64,000 nt of DNA from Viscum album (taxonomy: Eukaryota; Streptophyta; Magnoliopsida; Santalales; Viscaceae): positions 1,901,484,644 through 1,901,548,643 of the forward strand of contig OY728163.1 of assembly GCA_963277665.1 (NCBI GenBank), written 5' to 3'. Of the stretch, positions 20,257 through 34,033 are shown in pieces (the stretch's first letter is position 1; the number at the start of each line of letters is the position of its first letter). The notes beneath the pieces are model-generated. The model worked only from the letters and a program-made list of their open reading frames with translations. It was not told the DNA's origin and made no database searches. The position numbers were made by a program, and so were the translations under genes.

Positions 20257-23200
20257 TTTCATGATACAGTCTTCATATAAATATATATTGCATCATTTTT
20301 ATAAATATTTAGTACATTATAAAAATTAAATGCCTTAGGATCATAATTGTTTAGTATCTTTGAAAAAATGGAAAGAAAATATTTATTTGTGTGAATGATA
20401 TTCAATATTTCCTATATATATCTCATCCTTTAGTAATTTTACTTAAAAAAATTCTTCATAACTTGGGGAAACGAAAAATAAGAAAGTGGTGATATCAGAT
20501 GATTAGTAAGGGTAAATAAAGGAAATGTGTAATAATAACATGAACAAAAGGGTATGGAACATCAACATAACATTTGAAGCTCATACCCTATATATCAAAG
20601 ATCATAATAATGATTAGAAGTTCATAAGACATCAATCATAAATAAATAATGAACATAAGCCATGAATTTATAACATATAAACTTAAAATGGAATTATGGA
20701 AAAAACATAAGAATATAAAAACCATATTTCAAGGCATCCTACCAAGGACTTTGTAACATGTTAAGCTTTGTTTAATCACCCATGTGCCTACTTCGAGCTT
20801 GGGATTACCTACAGTGTACCTTCTTGTTTCGGGATTTGGAATCCCTCCCGTGTACCCAATTATTTTATGCATTGGATTCTCTCTTGTGTACCCTCTAGTT
20901 TCTTGAATAGGAAATCCTCCCATGTAACCTCTTGTTTTGGGCTTGGGATATCCTCCTATATACCCAATTATTTCAGGGCCGGTATCTCTTCCCATGTACC
21001 CTCTTGCTTTAGGATTGGGACTCCCTCCCATATACTCTTTTATATCATAAAACAATTAATATTAACCAATGAATTGGAGTGATATATAGGTACCACCCAT
21101 ATTAAAATGAAATCATTCATACATGTACCAAAAAATCATCAAAAATCAAATTAATCCCATGAACTGAAAGTGGTACCATAAAAATGAAATCATATCATAA
21201 CCTATGGAAGAATATACAGGTTCCATAATCATTTCATAGGATGCATAACCCATGAAAGTGAAACTGATTTTGTAAGCATATAACCCATAAAAGTGAAATG
21301 GATTTAATAAGTATATAACCAGCGAAAGGGAAATGGGTTTCATAAAGACCATGAAATTAAGAATAACCCATTCCGAAAAAGAATATGAATGGAACCTTTA
21401 GATCATTTCTTATAAAGGATTGTTTAACATTAAATAAAGTAATCTTTGATGGAAAATAATTTTGAAATATCATTTGGAAAGGTTTCTTGATCAAAAAATA
21501 CTTTCTTATTTTGAATAATATTATTTAATACATAAAACCATTTGAAAATAATTTTCATAGAAAATACCTTCAAAACATATAACAATCACTTGAAATAATT
21601 TTGAAGATCCTTTTCCTAAAAAATATATAAAATAATCTTGAAAACAATTTTAAAACCCTTTTACTTGAAAAATTATAAAATAATATTCAAATCATTTTAA
21701 TGATCTTTTTTCATTAAAAAAATTTCAAAAAAATATAAATAAATCTTCATGAAATTTTGATAACCATTTCCTCGAAAATAAATTGGAAAACTTATAATGA
21801 AATCTTAAAATTGTTTTGAAAACATTTTTACATGAATACTAATGAAATAATCTTCAAAATGTTTTAGAAACTATTTCTTTAAAAATTCATTGAAATCTTA
21901 TCTATACAATTTGGAAACATTTTGAAACCCATTTTCCTTGAAAATTTATTAATGAATCTATAAAATGTTTTGAAAAAAATTTCTATAAAAAATATTTTTA
22001 AAAACAATTTCTTAAAAATTAACATTTTTAAACCTGATATAAATGCTTCAAAGTAATTATGGCGGGTAAATTTGTGCATGTCATATGAGGTAAAACAAAT
22101 ATTATTTCTATTTCGTAAAAATCATAGAAAAATCCTTGTTCAGAGATAAAAAATAATATTCTTTTGAAAATTTATAAAAACAAAAAGTGGAAAAAATTAT
22201 TTTAAATATTATAGCAGAAGAGTATAATATTTTTTTAATCCCATTTTAGAAAACTTGAACTGAAATTTCCTATAAAGGAGAGGGGTTAATTCAGACATTC
22301 CTAAACACACAGTCATTATTATATTGTATAAAAAAGAGAGAAAAAATGTTACCAATACATGAATTTATATTGAATATAAAAATTATAACAAAATTAATTA
22401 ATGTTATAGTTATATGGATCCTAATATTTCATCAATGGAAGCATAAACATAAATAGCATCGATAAGTGATGATAATGTTCCTAAAAACTCTTACCACATG
22501 GTAAAATTGAACAATACTCCCCCAGTATGAAAATAAAATTAAATGAATATTAAAATATCATTAAAATATTGAGATTCATGATATAAAATTTAAAAGAAAG
22601 TATATACATCACATCAAAGAGTATATGTCCATAACATGACATTTGTCTCAAAAAAAGAAAAATTGAGACAAAATCATTTTTACATATTTGGTAACTTTTG
22701 AAACATAGTCCCCATGCAATAAATATAATAAAATGTATATTTTAATACCCATAAATTTAGTTATATGAATCATTTAATAAATTCATTTTTAGTATACACA
22801 ACGCACAAAATGAGTGGGTGGTGAATGAAGCATTTGTCTCATTGAATTAAAAAGTGAGATGAAATTCCCTTACCTTGGGTATTTACCCAAATTTTACTCA
22901 TTAAAAACTACTATATAATAAATATAAATTTGTTATAAATATTTTAAAGAATCATATTATTCTTTATAATACCATATATGGATTAATTAAGACCTTATAT
23001 TACCCAATTATAAGTAATTTCATGGTAAGGTTACGCTTCAGGTAATATTCGCTTTGTTTTTTTGCTTCTGTCTTAATTTGTTATGTCATTGGTCCTTATA
23101 AATATATAATTAATTCAAAAATGTAAAACATGATATAAAAATAATTTATTTGTTTATATTTTTATTATAATAATCTATTGATTATATATGTATGAAATGT

Positions 23201-25195
23201 AAGACATGTTTTATTGATATGGAAAGTCATACATATGCTTGAACATTATTTGTGTTTTTTATTTATTGAAAGAAGTAAAGTGCATGAAATATATGTATAT
23301 GGGTATATATAAATATATATGAATATAAAATTTTTACATTATCATTATTATGTAATATAAATCACATAAGTTCACTAAACTCATCATTAATACATTCTAT
23401 GTATTTTGTGGATGAATAACATTGCTTTGAGAGGGAAGTAGTCCATACTTCCTCTAACAAAATTATCGTATTTACACTGAATGTAATGTAAAATGAAATG
23501 TGTTTTAAGAGAAATGAAAGATAATAAATAGATAATAAATATATTATATTACATATGTTAATATATTTTCCACCGTAATTCCAACCATGAGTGGTAGTAA
23601 AGGAAAATTGAATTCTCATCATTTAGTAAGGCAGTGGTTCACCGTAGACTTAAACAGTATGTTTATTACCTATTAAATGGATGTGTGTGTATCTGTAGAG
23701 AAAAAACATATTAAAAACATAATAGTATATTGAATATATTTATTTTTTTAAACAATGACGTAATAAATATAGTGGAGGTGGTGGATATGGAAAACAAAAT
23801 AAAGGAGTTTGAGATAAGATGTTACGTATTAATAGGGAAACTCCTTTTTGTTTGATCCAAAAGGCTTGATTGGATTAATTTATGCACAATGATATTTATT
23901 TGAGGATGGTAAGGATATTGATAAGTATATTTTTAATATATTCTATGATCCTATGAGGTTATAGAGGTGTGAAGAAGAGGTAGAGGTTGTATCCTTCTAT
24001 AGAGAAGGAAAATGATTGACTTAGAATTTTTAAAAACAAGTTAGGTTTATAGATGTTCTTACCTAGATAATGACATACCAACCCAAAAAAAACTCCATAC
24101 TGGAATGTTTATGCAGTAAATACATTCATAAAATGGATTGTGGAAATATTTTTAGGTTATTTTTTCCTCTAATATTAGGGTTTAGTCCCTAATTAAGCTT
24201 AATTGGCCTTAATCACTGTGATTAATTGTACTCACATTTACTAGAATATTCCATAAAAAATGAACAAGATATATTTAAAATCTAGATATTATCTTAATTA
24301 AAATAGTTTATTTCCATTTTTAGAAATTAAATTCACAAAACTATAAAATTATGACTAATTTTAATCTCTCCTATGGGACAAAAGACTCTGTTTTTAAAGT
24401 AGACATTTTTTCAAAAAAAATTATTTTTTAATATTCAATTTTAAGTTGAAATTGATTATAAAAACATAAATTGAATTAAAATATGTATAATTGATATAAT
24501 TTTATATTCAAAAATATTAAATTAACATTTTAACATTAATAATTATTTACATAAAAAGGTATTTTTTAACTAAAATGTAGTATTTTCACTATTCATCAAA
24601 AAATAAATTTGTCAGAAAAATCACAAAAAATAACCCTAAGATAAATTTGGCATTCTAAATTCCAAAATGTATTTAAATTTATGAAATTAAATTTCAATAT
24701 GTGTTTAAATAAATTATTTTCCTTCAATGAAGTACTATGAAAGATGTTCATTCAAGAAAATATTATTTTTTTCATATACAGAATTTACAAAAAATATATA
24801 TATTTCATTATAATTATTTTTTATTTATATAAAACCAATATAAAAATATTTTAAATATATTTATTACTATTCATATTACGGGTTTTTAATATCTAGTTTA
24901 TAACTAACTAATTTTAACAATTATAACTAAAAAATTATGTTTCGTTGAAACTCCGTATTGCGGGTAACGTGAACCAAGTCGGTGTTCGATGTAGTGCATG
25001 CCATGTCAGTGTTGTCTGTAGTGTAAGACATGTAAGTTTTTCATGTAGCTCAATCCATGTTATCTCTATGTGAAAGGTGATATTTACATTGTGTTTTAAC
25101 ATATATAAATATATAAATATATACTTCTAGTGTCATGTGAAATGAAAAAGTATAAATTAATTTGATTATTTCTCAATAAATATCAGGGTGTTACA
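20257..25195 (-). repeat. 3' LTR of the minus-strand element
   Basis: It aligns in order with the 5' LTR copy, including the minisatellite (20785-21045) and a region of A-rich ~60-70-bp repeats around 21460-22080. It also has a 'ggttacgctt...taatattcgctttg' block near 23030 that marks the empty site of the insertion in the other LTR. Confidence 0.8.
20785..21045. repeat. ~40-bp minisatellite in the 3' LTR
   Basis: About six diverged units with 'gtgtaccctcttgtttcggg' and 'attgggaatcctccc' cores. The 104- and 108-codon frames on the two strands are products of this repeat. A matching array lies at 28430-28690. Confidence 0.75.
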
Positions 25196-25906
25196 TTATA
25201 ACCCCATTTTAAATGAATTTCACCCTTAAAATTCATATGGTGTATCAAAGGCTTAATAAATGAATTTTAACTTCATAGAAACCCATATCTTAAAAATAAG
25301 AACTAAAACATCCATAAAAATGAAATGTTGAAACCATAAAGAATACCCAAAGTAACATATAACTGGGCTTCCAAAAATGAGAACATAGGTTGGGAGTTTG
25401 ATTGAACATTGAAGAAAATCATAAATATTTATAATGAGATATTGAGGTCATCAATTATAAACAAGTACATAATGAAGAAAATATTAAGGCCTCACCTTCA
25501 TAAATCTGTAATGATTTAAAAGGCCATCGGTAAAAAAAGGTAATAGGATGACACAAGTTTATGATTATTATTAGAATGTTGAGTAGTTCTATTATTGACC
25601 ACGAATTTAAGGAAATATACTTTCATGATATATTTATATAAACAAAATTTCATTCTTCAGTTGTGCTTTTATCAATTTCTAATTCAACCATTACATCGTA
25701 TAGTGGACGTCTAAAAATTATCCTTGATGCTCGATGGGCTAAAAGACAATTTTAGCATATCTTAAGGACCATAAAAATTAAATGTATAATAATTTGTGTA
25801 TAAATATTCTTAAAAATTAAAAAATTTAATACAGTAATCTCTAAATATAAAAAAATACAATTGTTTCATCGAAAATAATTATTCATAAAAAATAATTATA
25901 CATTAA

Positions 25907-26037
25907 CCGAGACATCGCATAGGCCAATAGTAAGTGTGAAAACCTTATCATCCTTTGGTCATGGGTTCGAGACACACTACAATATAGAGCATGATTGGTT
26001 ATCACCTTACATACATGATGTCCTTTTCTAAAAAAAG
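25907..26037 (+). mobile_element. tRNA-derived SINE, copy 2
   Basis: A box-A-like stretch (CATAGGCCAATAG), a box B (GGGTTCGAGAC), a body and a short A-run (CTAAAAAAAG) occur in this order. It aligns with copy 1 through most of its length. It lies in the internal region of the minus-strand element, in the opposite orientation. 'attatacatt' before and 'ttatataatt' after may be a worn target duplication. Confidence 0.62.
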
Positions 26038-26804
26038 TTATATAATTTCTAAAATATGATGGAAATCCATGAAATAAGGTTAATCGCCAAATATCCTTTT
26101 AACCAAGATATTCAAAAAAATCATTTCATAAATACATCCTCTAAATTTTAACATAATATTTTCATGAATGGTTGTCTATATAACCCTTATAAAAGATAAA
26201 AATATAAATCATTAGAAATTTATTAAAGAAATTATATTAAATTGATTCCCTCATATATCACAATGTAGCTTTAGGTTTTTCACATTCCTAACAAGCGAAT
26301 ACCCTCATTATATATTATCTTGAAACCAGGTAATAACGTAAATTACCAGAAATACATTTGAAAAACATGCATGCATCCTTATTCCATATACTACGGGTTA
26401 TAATCCTTAAATCCATGATGTTGTAAACACCATCCATGATAGCATAAACGAATTGTCAATAGGTCCATAAATAGTTTCAATGTAATCAGTTCCATCCAAT
26501 TTACTTATATCAAACATATATATATATATAAACAACATTATCATAAGATAAGTAATATATTAATGGTTATCTTTCCCTTAATCCTATGTTTTCCATGGAT
26601 ATCATATTTCCACTAAATCAATTTTCATTTCTATCATATCCATTCAATGTATTATTGTAAATCATTAGCGAAAAAGTATAAACTAGACAATCTGTATATA
26701 TTTCACCATTCGTTATTCATAAATCCAAATAGATAAAAACATTGATTACTTCATCCTTAATAGATTAGAAAGGATAGATCATCATATTACATAATACCTC
26801 TTTC

Positions 26805-27062
26805 CTATAATATTTCATTTTTAATCTCCTCATCCTCAGTAATGTAACCATTACTCACACCCCCTTGTTGATTCTCTTCAGAAGTGTTCCTCTTAGGACA
26901 TCGAGTTTCATAAATACAATTTATTAAACAATTAAAACACTTAATAGTCGAGGATTTATTAGGTAGTCCATTATTATTATCCATTTCTTTAACTACACTC
27001 ATTATTTTTACTATGAAAACACTCGCTTTGTGTCCTTTTCCATAGTACAAACATTTTCTTGT
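26805..27062 (-). pseudogene. gag zinc-knuckle relic (two CCHC fingers, both damaged)
   Basis: The second finger reads KCFNCLINCIYETRCPKR: spacing C-X2-C-X4-x-X4-C is exact, but Ile stands where the zinc-binding His belongs. About 30 codons before it the frame reads TRKCLYYGKGHKASVF, a first finger that lost its second and last Cys and one residue. Tandem knuckles of this kind are known in plant gypsy gag proteins, where they bind the RNA genome. The position, about 950 bases after the primer site, fits the end of gag. A stop after the finger region and the lost ligands show it is dead. Confidence 0.68.
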
Positions 27063-27883
27063 TCATCTACAACAATATCTTATGTGATTCTTTCCCACAA
27101 TTTTATAGAAATTAAAGATAATCATCTTTCCTCAATGATCCCCATTACACAAACTCTCAAAGAATACCTTATTTATCTTATATGGGTAGTATGAGAGTTG
27201 GTTATAGTACATGTTATTAATCATGTTCCTTCAAAAATGATTCGGCATGATCACATCATATTTTACTCCAGTGATCATCCCACTTGACTAATCATCAAAA
27301 AATAATCCTTGACCATCAATGTTAATATTGTTCCTTCTGGTTCCCACCATTTACTAAAACCAGAAACATAGTGTAAGCATTATTTATCCTAGAAAGAAAC
27401 CACTTATTCATGAAAATAATTACATATAGGATGCCTAAATAATTACACAATTCATAATATTGTACACCCTTGGATCATCCTAGTTTTTTCATATCTAAAA
27501 TATATTTAAATCCTTCATGATGGTTTGTCTAGGGTTTTGTGATATCCCATAGAATATACATCAAGAGTGTCAAACCAGTTGTGTAGTACAACCCATTATA
27601 ATTTTTTATATTATCCCAAGTCAAGCCTAGAACACCTTGTTGGAGTTATTAACCCTAGGTAAATCTATGTTATATCCACATACACATGTTATATCCGAAA
27701 AAGGATGTATTTTTTTTTAAACAACTTACTCTATCCTTTACAAAAAATACATGACATTTTCCTAAAAATTAAATTATCCTTATAATTTTCCATGTATAAA
27801 TCCCTAGAACTATTCTTAGAAATATTCCTAGGGATCTCACTAATGTTTTTAATCCCAAATTCCAAATGATGAGAAAACAGTTT

Positions 27884-27894
27884 CTTTGATACAA
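27884..27894 (-). promoter_or_regulatory. Primer binding site relic of the minus-strand element
   Basis: On the minus strand TTGTATCAAAG stands directly after the 5' LTR end and matches the TGGTATCAAAG seen in other elements here, with one change. Confidence 0.6.
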
Positions 27895-28429
27895 ACTATA
27901 GCAACCTATTATTAACATGTACAACTATTACATCATTTTAGATGAATAAATAGTATATTAAAAAAATAAATGCATGATGACTATAAAAATTTAGTGGGAT
28001 TGGGAATGTAAAAAAAATTCACCTACCCTGGTGAAAGATCTTAATCATTTCCCATAAATATCTCCACATTTAATAATTCTTCCTAAAATCATTAATTATA
28101 ACTAAGTTTAAGGAAACATAAGAAAGGGGTGAGCTCAAATGATCATTAATGGTAAATAAATGAATTGCATAAGACTAACATGGATAAAAGGGTATAGATC
28201 TGGTGCCTAAAATTTGAAGATCACACACTGAATATGGAATTTTTATAATCCATGAATCATAAGGAAATAATGAACAAAATCCATTAAATAATAAAATAGA
28301 AATAGAGCATGGAATTGGAAAAAACACATAAGTATACAAGAATACTATTTCATGGAGGTATACTAAGGCACTTTTAATATGTTAAGATTGGTTTAATAAC
28401 CTATGCACCTCCTTGAAGATCTAGATTCC

Positions 28430-28690
28430 CTCATGTGTGGTCCATTATTTTGGGATTAGGATTTCATCATGTGTACCCTCTTGTTTGGAAAATCGGATGT
28501 CCTTTAGTGTACCCTCTTGTTTCGGTATTGGGATATCCTCCCATATACTCTCTTATTTTGGGCTTGGGTTGTCATATTGTATAGCCTCTTGTATATCCTC
28601 TTGTTTCATTCTTCAAATGTCCTTTTATGTACCCTATTATTTTGGGCTTGGGATTCCTTCCTGTGTTCCCTTGTATCTCATAAAACATTT
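28430..28690. repeat. ~40-bp minisatellite in the 5' LTR
   Basis: Diverged units with 'gtgtaccctcttgttt' and 'ttgggatatcctccc' cores, the counterpart of 20785-21045. Confidence 0.72.
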
Positions 28691-30689
28691 ATCATTACCA
28701 AATAAATGGGTATTAATATAGGTCCCCCACATCTCAAAATATAATAATATATACATATGCCATAAAGTCATAAAAAATCATATAATAACCCATGAAATGA
28801 AATGGGTTTCAGAAACATTCCATCATATAATAACATGTAAAAAAGATATAGGTTTCATAGTCCTTTATCTAAATCCTAACCCATGAAAGGTAAAAAGATT
28901 TCATAAGCATATAGCCCATAAAATAGAAACAGACATCATAAGTATAAAACCTAAGAAGGAGAAATGAGTTTTATAAAGACCATAAAGTTATGAATAACCC
29001 ATTAAGATAATGAAAATGAATTTAACCATTAGATCATATCATATAAAGGTATGAGTAACATGAAAAAAAATTCATTATAGATAAAAAATTATTCTGAAAT
29101 ATCCTTCAAAAATTATTGTTTAGAAAAATATCATTTCTTAATTAAAAATTATTTTTAATACATAATACCATTTGAAAGTAATTTTCATATAAAATACAAT
29201 TAAAACATATAAATAATACATTAAATAATTTTGAAAACCTAATACATTGAAAAATAAATAATTAATCTTGAAAACGTTTTGAAAATTTTTCAATGAACAC
29301 ATATAATATATGATTCAAAACATTCTAGAAACTATTTTCTTTGAAAACATTTAGAAAACCAATAAAGAAACATGAAATGGATTCAAATACCATTTCTAGA
29401 GAAATAAAATTGAAAAATTATAAATAAAGCATGAAAGTTTTTTGAAAACCGTTTTTCAAGAAAATTAATAAAATAATCATGAAGTTCTTTTGAAAATTGT
29501 TTCTTTGAAAATACATTGAAATATTATAAATAAGGCTTGGTAACATTTTGAAAAGAATTTTCCTTCAAAATTTATATAATAATATTGAATAAAATTAAAT
29601 AAAAAATCATTGTGGATACATTCAAAAACACTTTCCAAACATTTAACCTCTTTTTACATGAAAAGGATGCTTTACTAAAATGATAACTGGTAAATCAATA
29701 CATAAAGTACGAGTTAAAAAAATATTCTTTTTTGCATAGTTAATTTTTTTTGAAAAAATCCCATGTTTGAAAAGAAATAAAATTTTTCTTTTAAAAAATT
29801 AATATTATAAAGAGGGTAAAAATTACTTCATATTATTATAGGACATGAGTAGAATATTCTTGGAAGTGGTTTTAGAAAACAAGGTCACTGATTTCTGACT
29901 GAAGAGGGAGCAAAATTCAAATTTTCATAACTATATTATGAACTAAATAGTTGAATAATTGTACCAAAACGTGAATATATAATGAATATATATAGGAGAA
30001 TAATATTCTTAAATTTTCTTTAGAGATAGATCAAAATGTTTCATAAAGGAAGCATAAATGAAAATTGTCTCAACAAGCAATGATATTATTTCAATAAACT
30101 CTTACCACTTGATTAATTTAAACCATATACTCCATGTAAGAAAATAAAATTAAATTAAGCAAAGAATATCATGAAAATAAGTAGACTCATGATATTTCAT
30201 TGCAATGTTATTATATACACCTCTTGGAAAAATATAGTTACATAACATGGTATGTGTCTTTAAGAAGTTATATTGATACAAAATCATTTTTACCAATTTG
30301 GAAACCTTTGAAACATAGTACACATGAAATATATATAATAATATGGATATTTAAATATAAAAAAATGATGTTTAGTAATTGTATAATACATCCATGGTTA
30401 CTATACACACCACACAAAAGGAATGGTTGGTGAATTAAGCATGTATCTAACGAAATTAAAAAGAAAGATGAAATTAACATACATTGTGTTTTTACTATCA
30501 TAGTACAAATCCAAAAATCTTGTCTAAATAAATATAAATTTAGGATATATATTTTATAGATTCATATTATTATATCTAATAACACATATGGATTCATTAT
30601 GACCTTATATCACCTGATTGTTAGAAATTTCATGTTAAGGTTACGCTTTGGGTAATATTTTCTTTGTTTTTCGCTTCTGTATTAATTTG

Positions 30690-30702
30690 ATATATCATAG
30701 GT
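30690..30702. repeat. 13-bp target site duplication, left copy
   Basis: ATATATCATAGGT here is repeated exactly at 31991-32003 on the other side of the GC-richer insert. Confidence 0.9.
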
Positions 30703-31990
30703 ACACCTTGGAGTGGCATATTTTTCTCGGAGCGATGGATAGGGTTCCCCTTTTTGGCGGTTCTCTCCTTCCCTCCTCCGGCGTTCTTGGGAGTCTCGGC
30801 ATAGTCTTCCTTGGCTCGGGGTCGGCGAGGTGCGCCGAGCTCTGGCTCGTATGCTCCGGTGTGGCTCGCGTCCACGGCTGGTCGGATCGGAGCTGACACG
30901 GCTTGGTGACGGTTCTGGTGTGGATGTGGTCTTTGTCTCGGCTTGGTGTTCGGCCTCCGGTGTGGATTTGGTCTGCGGCTTGGCTCGGCGTTCGGCCTCT
31001 GGTGTGGATCTGGTCTATCCCTTCGCGTCGGTTCCAGCATTCCGGTGAGGTGAGGCTTGGCGATGTCTCTATATCATCTTAGAGGGGGGAGGCATTCTGG
31101 TTTTGACTTCTGTTTGTGGCTATGCTGCTTTTTTTTATCGCGGTGGCGTATGTGATGGTGATGTAGTTGTTCTAGTTTTCGGTAGTCTTTTTTTGTTCGA
31201 TCTGTGGTTTTGGAGTCATCGGCATGGCCCTGTTCCCGTTTCGTTGTTGCCCTCTCGCTGTCCGGTGGTTTAGTCTGACTTGGCAGCCAGTGAGGGTTCA
31301 TCCTCTATTCATATCTTCCTAGTTTCAACTCAAAGCGGCGCTTCTGGTCCAGATCAACATGGATCCCCTCCTTGGTGGCGCTTCTGTGGTATGCTTGCTG
31401 GGTCTTCTAGCCCTAGGTGGCGATGACTCTGCAACTTACTTCTTGAAGCACCTGCTCCTTTGTATTACTTGCTGTTGTGGTGGTGTAAGGCTGTTGTGGA
31501 TTCAATGTGGTGGGGTTATTTTAGGAGATGGTTCAATGTTGTTTCTTCTGGTGTCATTCTGGGTTGGTGGTGATGGTTTTCATCCTTGTCGTTGCGCTTT
31601 GGTTTGATTATGTGATCTTTCTGAATGGCGATGCACCCGGATTCGACTGCATGGAAGAGGTCCATAGGAGGTTCAAGATCTGGTCACTCATCTTTGTAGT
31701 GCTTTTTGGATTTGGATGTTTGAGAGGGTATGGCGCTGCCATCGGATCGGGCCTGTGCTTTGACACATGACACTTGCTTGCCGATCAGCCATGCAACGAT
31801 GAAGAGCTTTATCACGGTCGAATGCTGGTAAGGGGCAGTTCCTTATTGTCAATCTGGTTTAACTCTTTAAGACTTTCGAGTCGTGATTGGTCTTATGGTT
31901 GTGAAGTCTGTTTGGGTTCCCCCCTTCTTCCTTTAAAAGTGGGTTGCTTTATAATAAATAAAAATTTGCAGGCCTTCGGGTCGTTGGAGT
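30703..31990 (+). mobile_element. 1,288-bp insertion of non-LTR retroposon type (LINE-derived?)
   Basis: A GC-richer block sits in AT-rich LTR sequence between perfect 13-bp direct repeats. The other LTR shows the empty site (about 23080-23095). There are no terminal inverted repeats, which argues against a DNA transposon, and a 13-bp duplication suits target-primed insertion. The right end has TAATAAATAAAAA about 30 bases before the junction and then 'gcaggccttcgggtcg', so it looks like a transcript 3' end with a poly(A) signal but no tail. Two diverged units with 'gttcggcctccggtgtgga' lie near 30920-31015. Open frames such as 31359-31607 show no reverse transcriptase or other domain. It could be a non-autonomous LINE derivative or a retrocopy of a non-coding transcript. 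Confidence 0.65.
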
Positions 31991-32003
31991 ATATATCATA
32001 GGT
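31991..32003. repeat. 13-bp target site duplication, right copy
   Basis: ATATATCATAGGT, identical to 30690-30702. LTR homology resumes here. Confidence 0.9.
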
Positions 32004-34001
32004 TCTTCAAATTATATAATAATTTACATAATCTAAACCATGATATACATATCATTTTTATTAACTATCTATTTATTATTATAATTTATTTAATATAGAA
32101 GTTTGACACAGAATACCCAGTTCATGGAGATGGAAATCCGTACGTATGCATGAACGTTGTTTCCGTAATTTATTATAGTATTAAATGAAACAAAGTACAT
32201 GTAATATATTTATATATATGTATATAAATAATTATTACAGAATAATTATTATACCATATATATCATATAATTTTAATAAATCCATCCTTAAAACATTCCA
32301 TGTAGTATGTGAATGAATAATATTACTTTAAATGGGGTCGTAGTCCACACTTCCTCAAACGAAATTATCATATATACACTAAAAAAAGTAAAAAAACTAT
32401 ATGTGTTTTAATTGGAATAAAAATATTAAATAAATATAAAAAATATTTTGTTAAATATATAAATTTATTTTCTGTCATAATTTCTAACATGGGAGGTGGT
32501 AAAGAAAAACTAATAATCATTGTTTAGTGAGGTTGTATTTCACGATACACATAAATAGTATATATGTTACCCATTATATGGATATGCGTGTAAGTGTAGT
32601 TAGAACCCTTATAAGAAAAAATTTCTATTATAAAAATAATACATGTTTTATTTTAAAATAATTTAATATATAATGTCGAGGGTGTGGATAATGAAAATAA
32701 ATGGAAGGGATCCTGAGAGAAGAGGATACCTCTTAATTGGGTAATGCCATTTATTTTGTGCCAAAAGGTTTCATTGGATTGATTTATTCCTAAATAGAGT
32801 CTTATAATATTAAAAAGGGTTTTTTGGAAGTGTATTTTTATGATCTTATTAGAAAATAAGAGTTTTGATAGGTGTATTGAAGAGGGAGAGGTTATAGCCT
32901 TTTATAGGGAAGTAAACAGAATTTCTTTGATTGTTTGAAATAAAGTTGGGTGGTCACATGTTCATACCTAAAAAATACATAAGAAACAAATAAAAATAAA
33001 TAATGGAGGTTTCATGGTGTAAATATGTCTATATAATGGTTTTTGGATAATTATCTAGGTCGTTTTCCCTTAAAATTAAGGATTATTCCGTAATTAATCT
33101 AAATTTTACCTTAATCGTTGTGATTAATTTTAATCACTTTTACTAATAATTTTGGTTAGAAAAAAAACATGATATAATTAGAATCTAAATATTAAAATGT
33201 TTAAAAAGGGTTAATTTTGTTTCATGATATTCAGTTAATTGGAGTTTAAAATGTTTTGATTAAGGCTAATCTCGTATACAGGACTAAATAATTGGTTTTT
33301 AATGTAGAAAAATGATCAACATTTTGTTATGTTTTTGTATTTAATTTAAATGTAAAATTGATTATAATTACCTAAATTGTATTAATATATATATAATTGA
33401 TATAATGTGACCATAGAATAAATATAAATTTTAATTTAACATTAATAATTATTTAAATGAAAATTCATTTATTAACTAAAATGCAGTATCTACCACTATT
33501 TGTCAAAAAATGATGTTTCCTAAAAAATTCCCAAAAATTCACCATAAGATAATTTTGAAACTATAAATATAAAAATGATGTTTATTTTATCAACTTTACT
33601 TTCTATATGTTTCTTAAATTAATCATTTATTCTTTAATGAAGGACATGAAAATCAGTTAATTTGAGAAAATATGATCTTTAAACATACCATGACATTAAA
33701 AAAATCTTTTTAATATTATAAATATTATTTATTTATATAAAACCATTATAAAAATATTTTAAACTTAGTAATTACTATTAATATTATAAATTATTAATAG
33801 ACATGTTAATATTGACTCGTTTAAATAATTATAACAATAAAATTATGTTTCTTAGAAAATTGTTTATGTGTGTAATATACTCCAAGTTGATGTTACATAT
33901 AATGCATGTCGCGTTGGTGGTGGACATAACACATCCCTAGTTATTGATTCATATAGAACAATCCAATTTGGTTCCATGTGAATTTATTTTTTGACTTAGT
34001 G

Positions 34002-34033
<32 letters not shown>

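Larger units (their letters stand above)
25196..27883 (-). other. Decayed internal region of the minus-strand element
   Basis: Apart from the gag zinc-knuckle relic and the SINE copy I recognise no domain. At about 2.7 kb it is far too short for a full gag-pol. Many stops interrupt every frame. Confidence 0.6.

Noticed and set aside
25186..25200. Reading the GGGTGTTACA junction as the end of a plus-strand LTR
   Set aside because: Its reverse complement is the standard gypsy LTR start TGTAACACCC, preceded by a purine tract on the minus strand. The primer site and zinc knuckles also lie on the minus strand.
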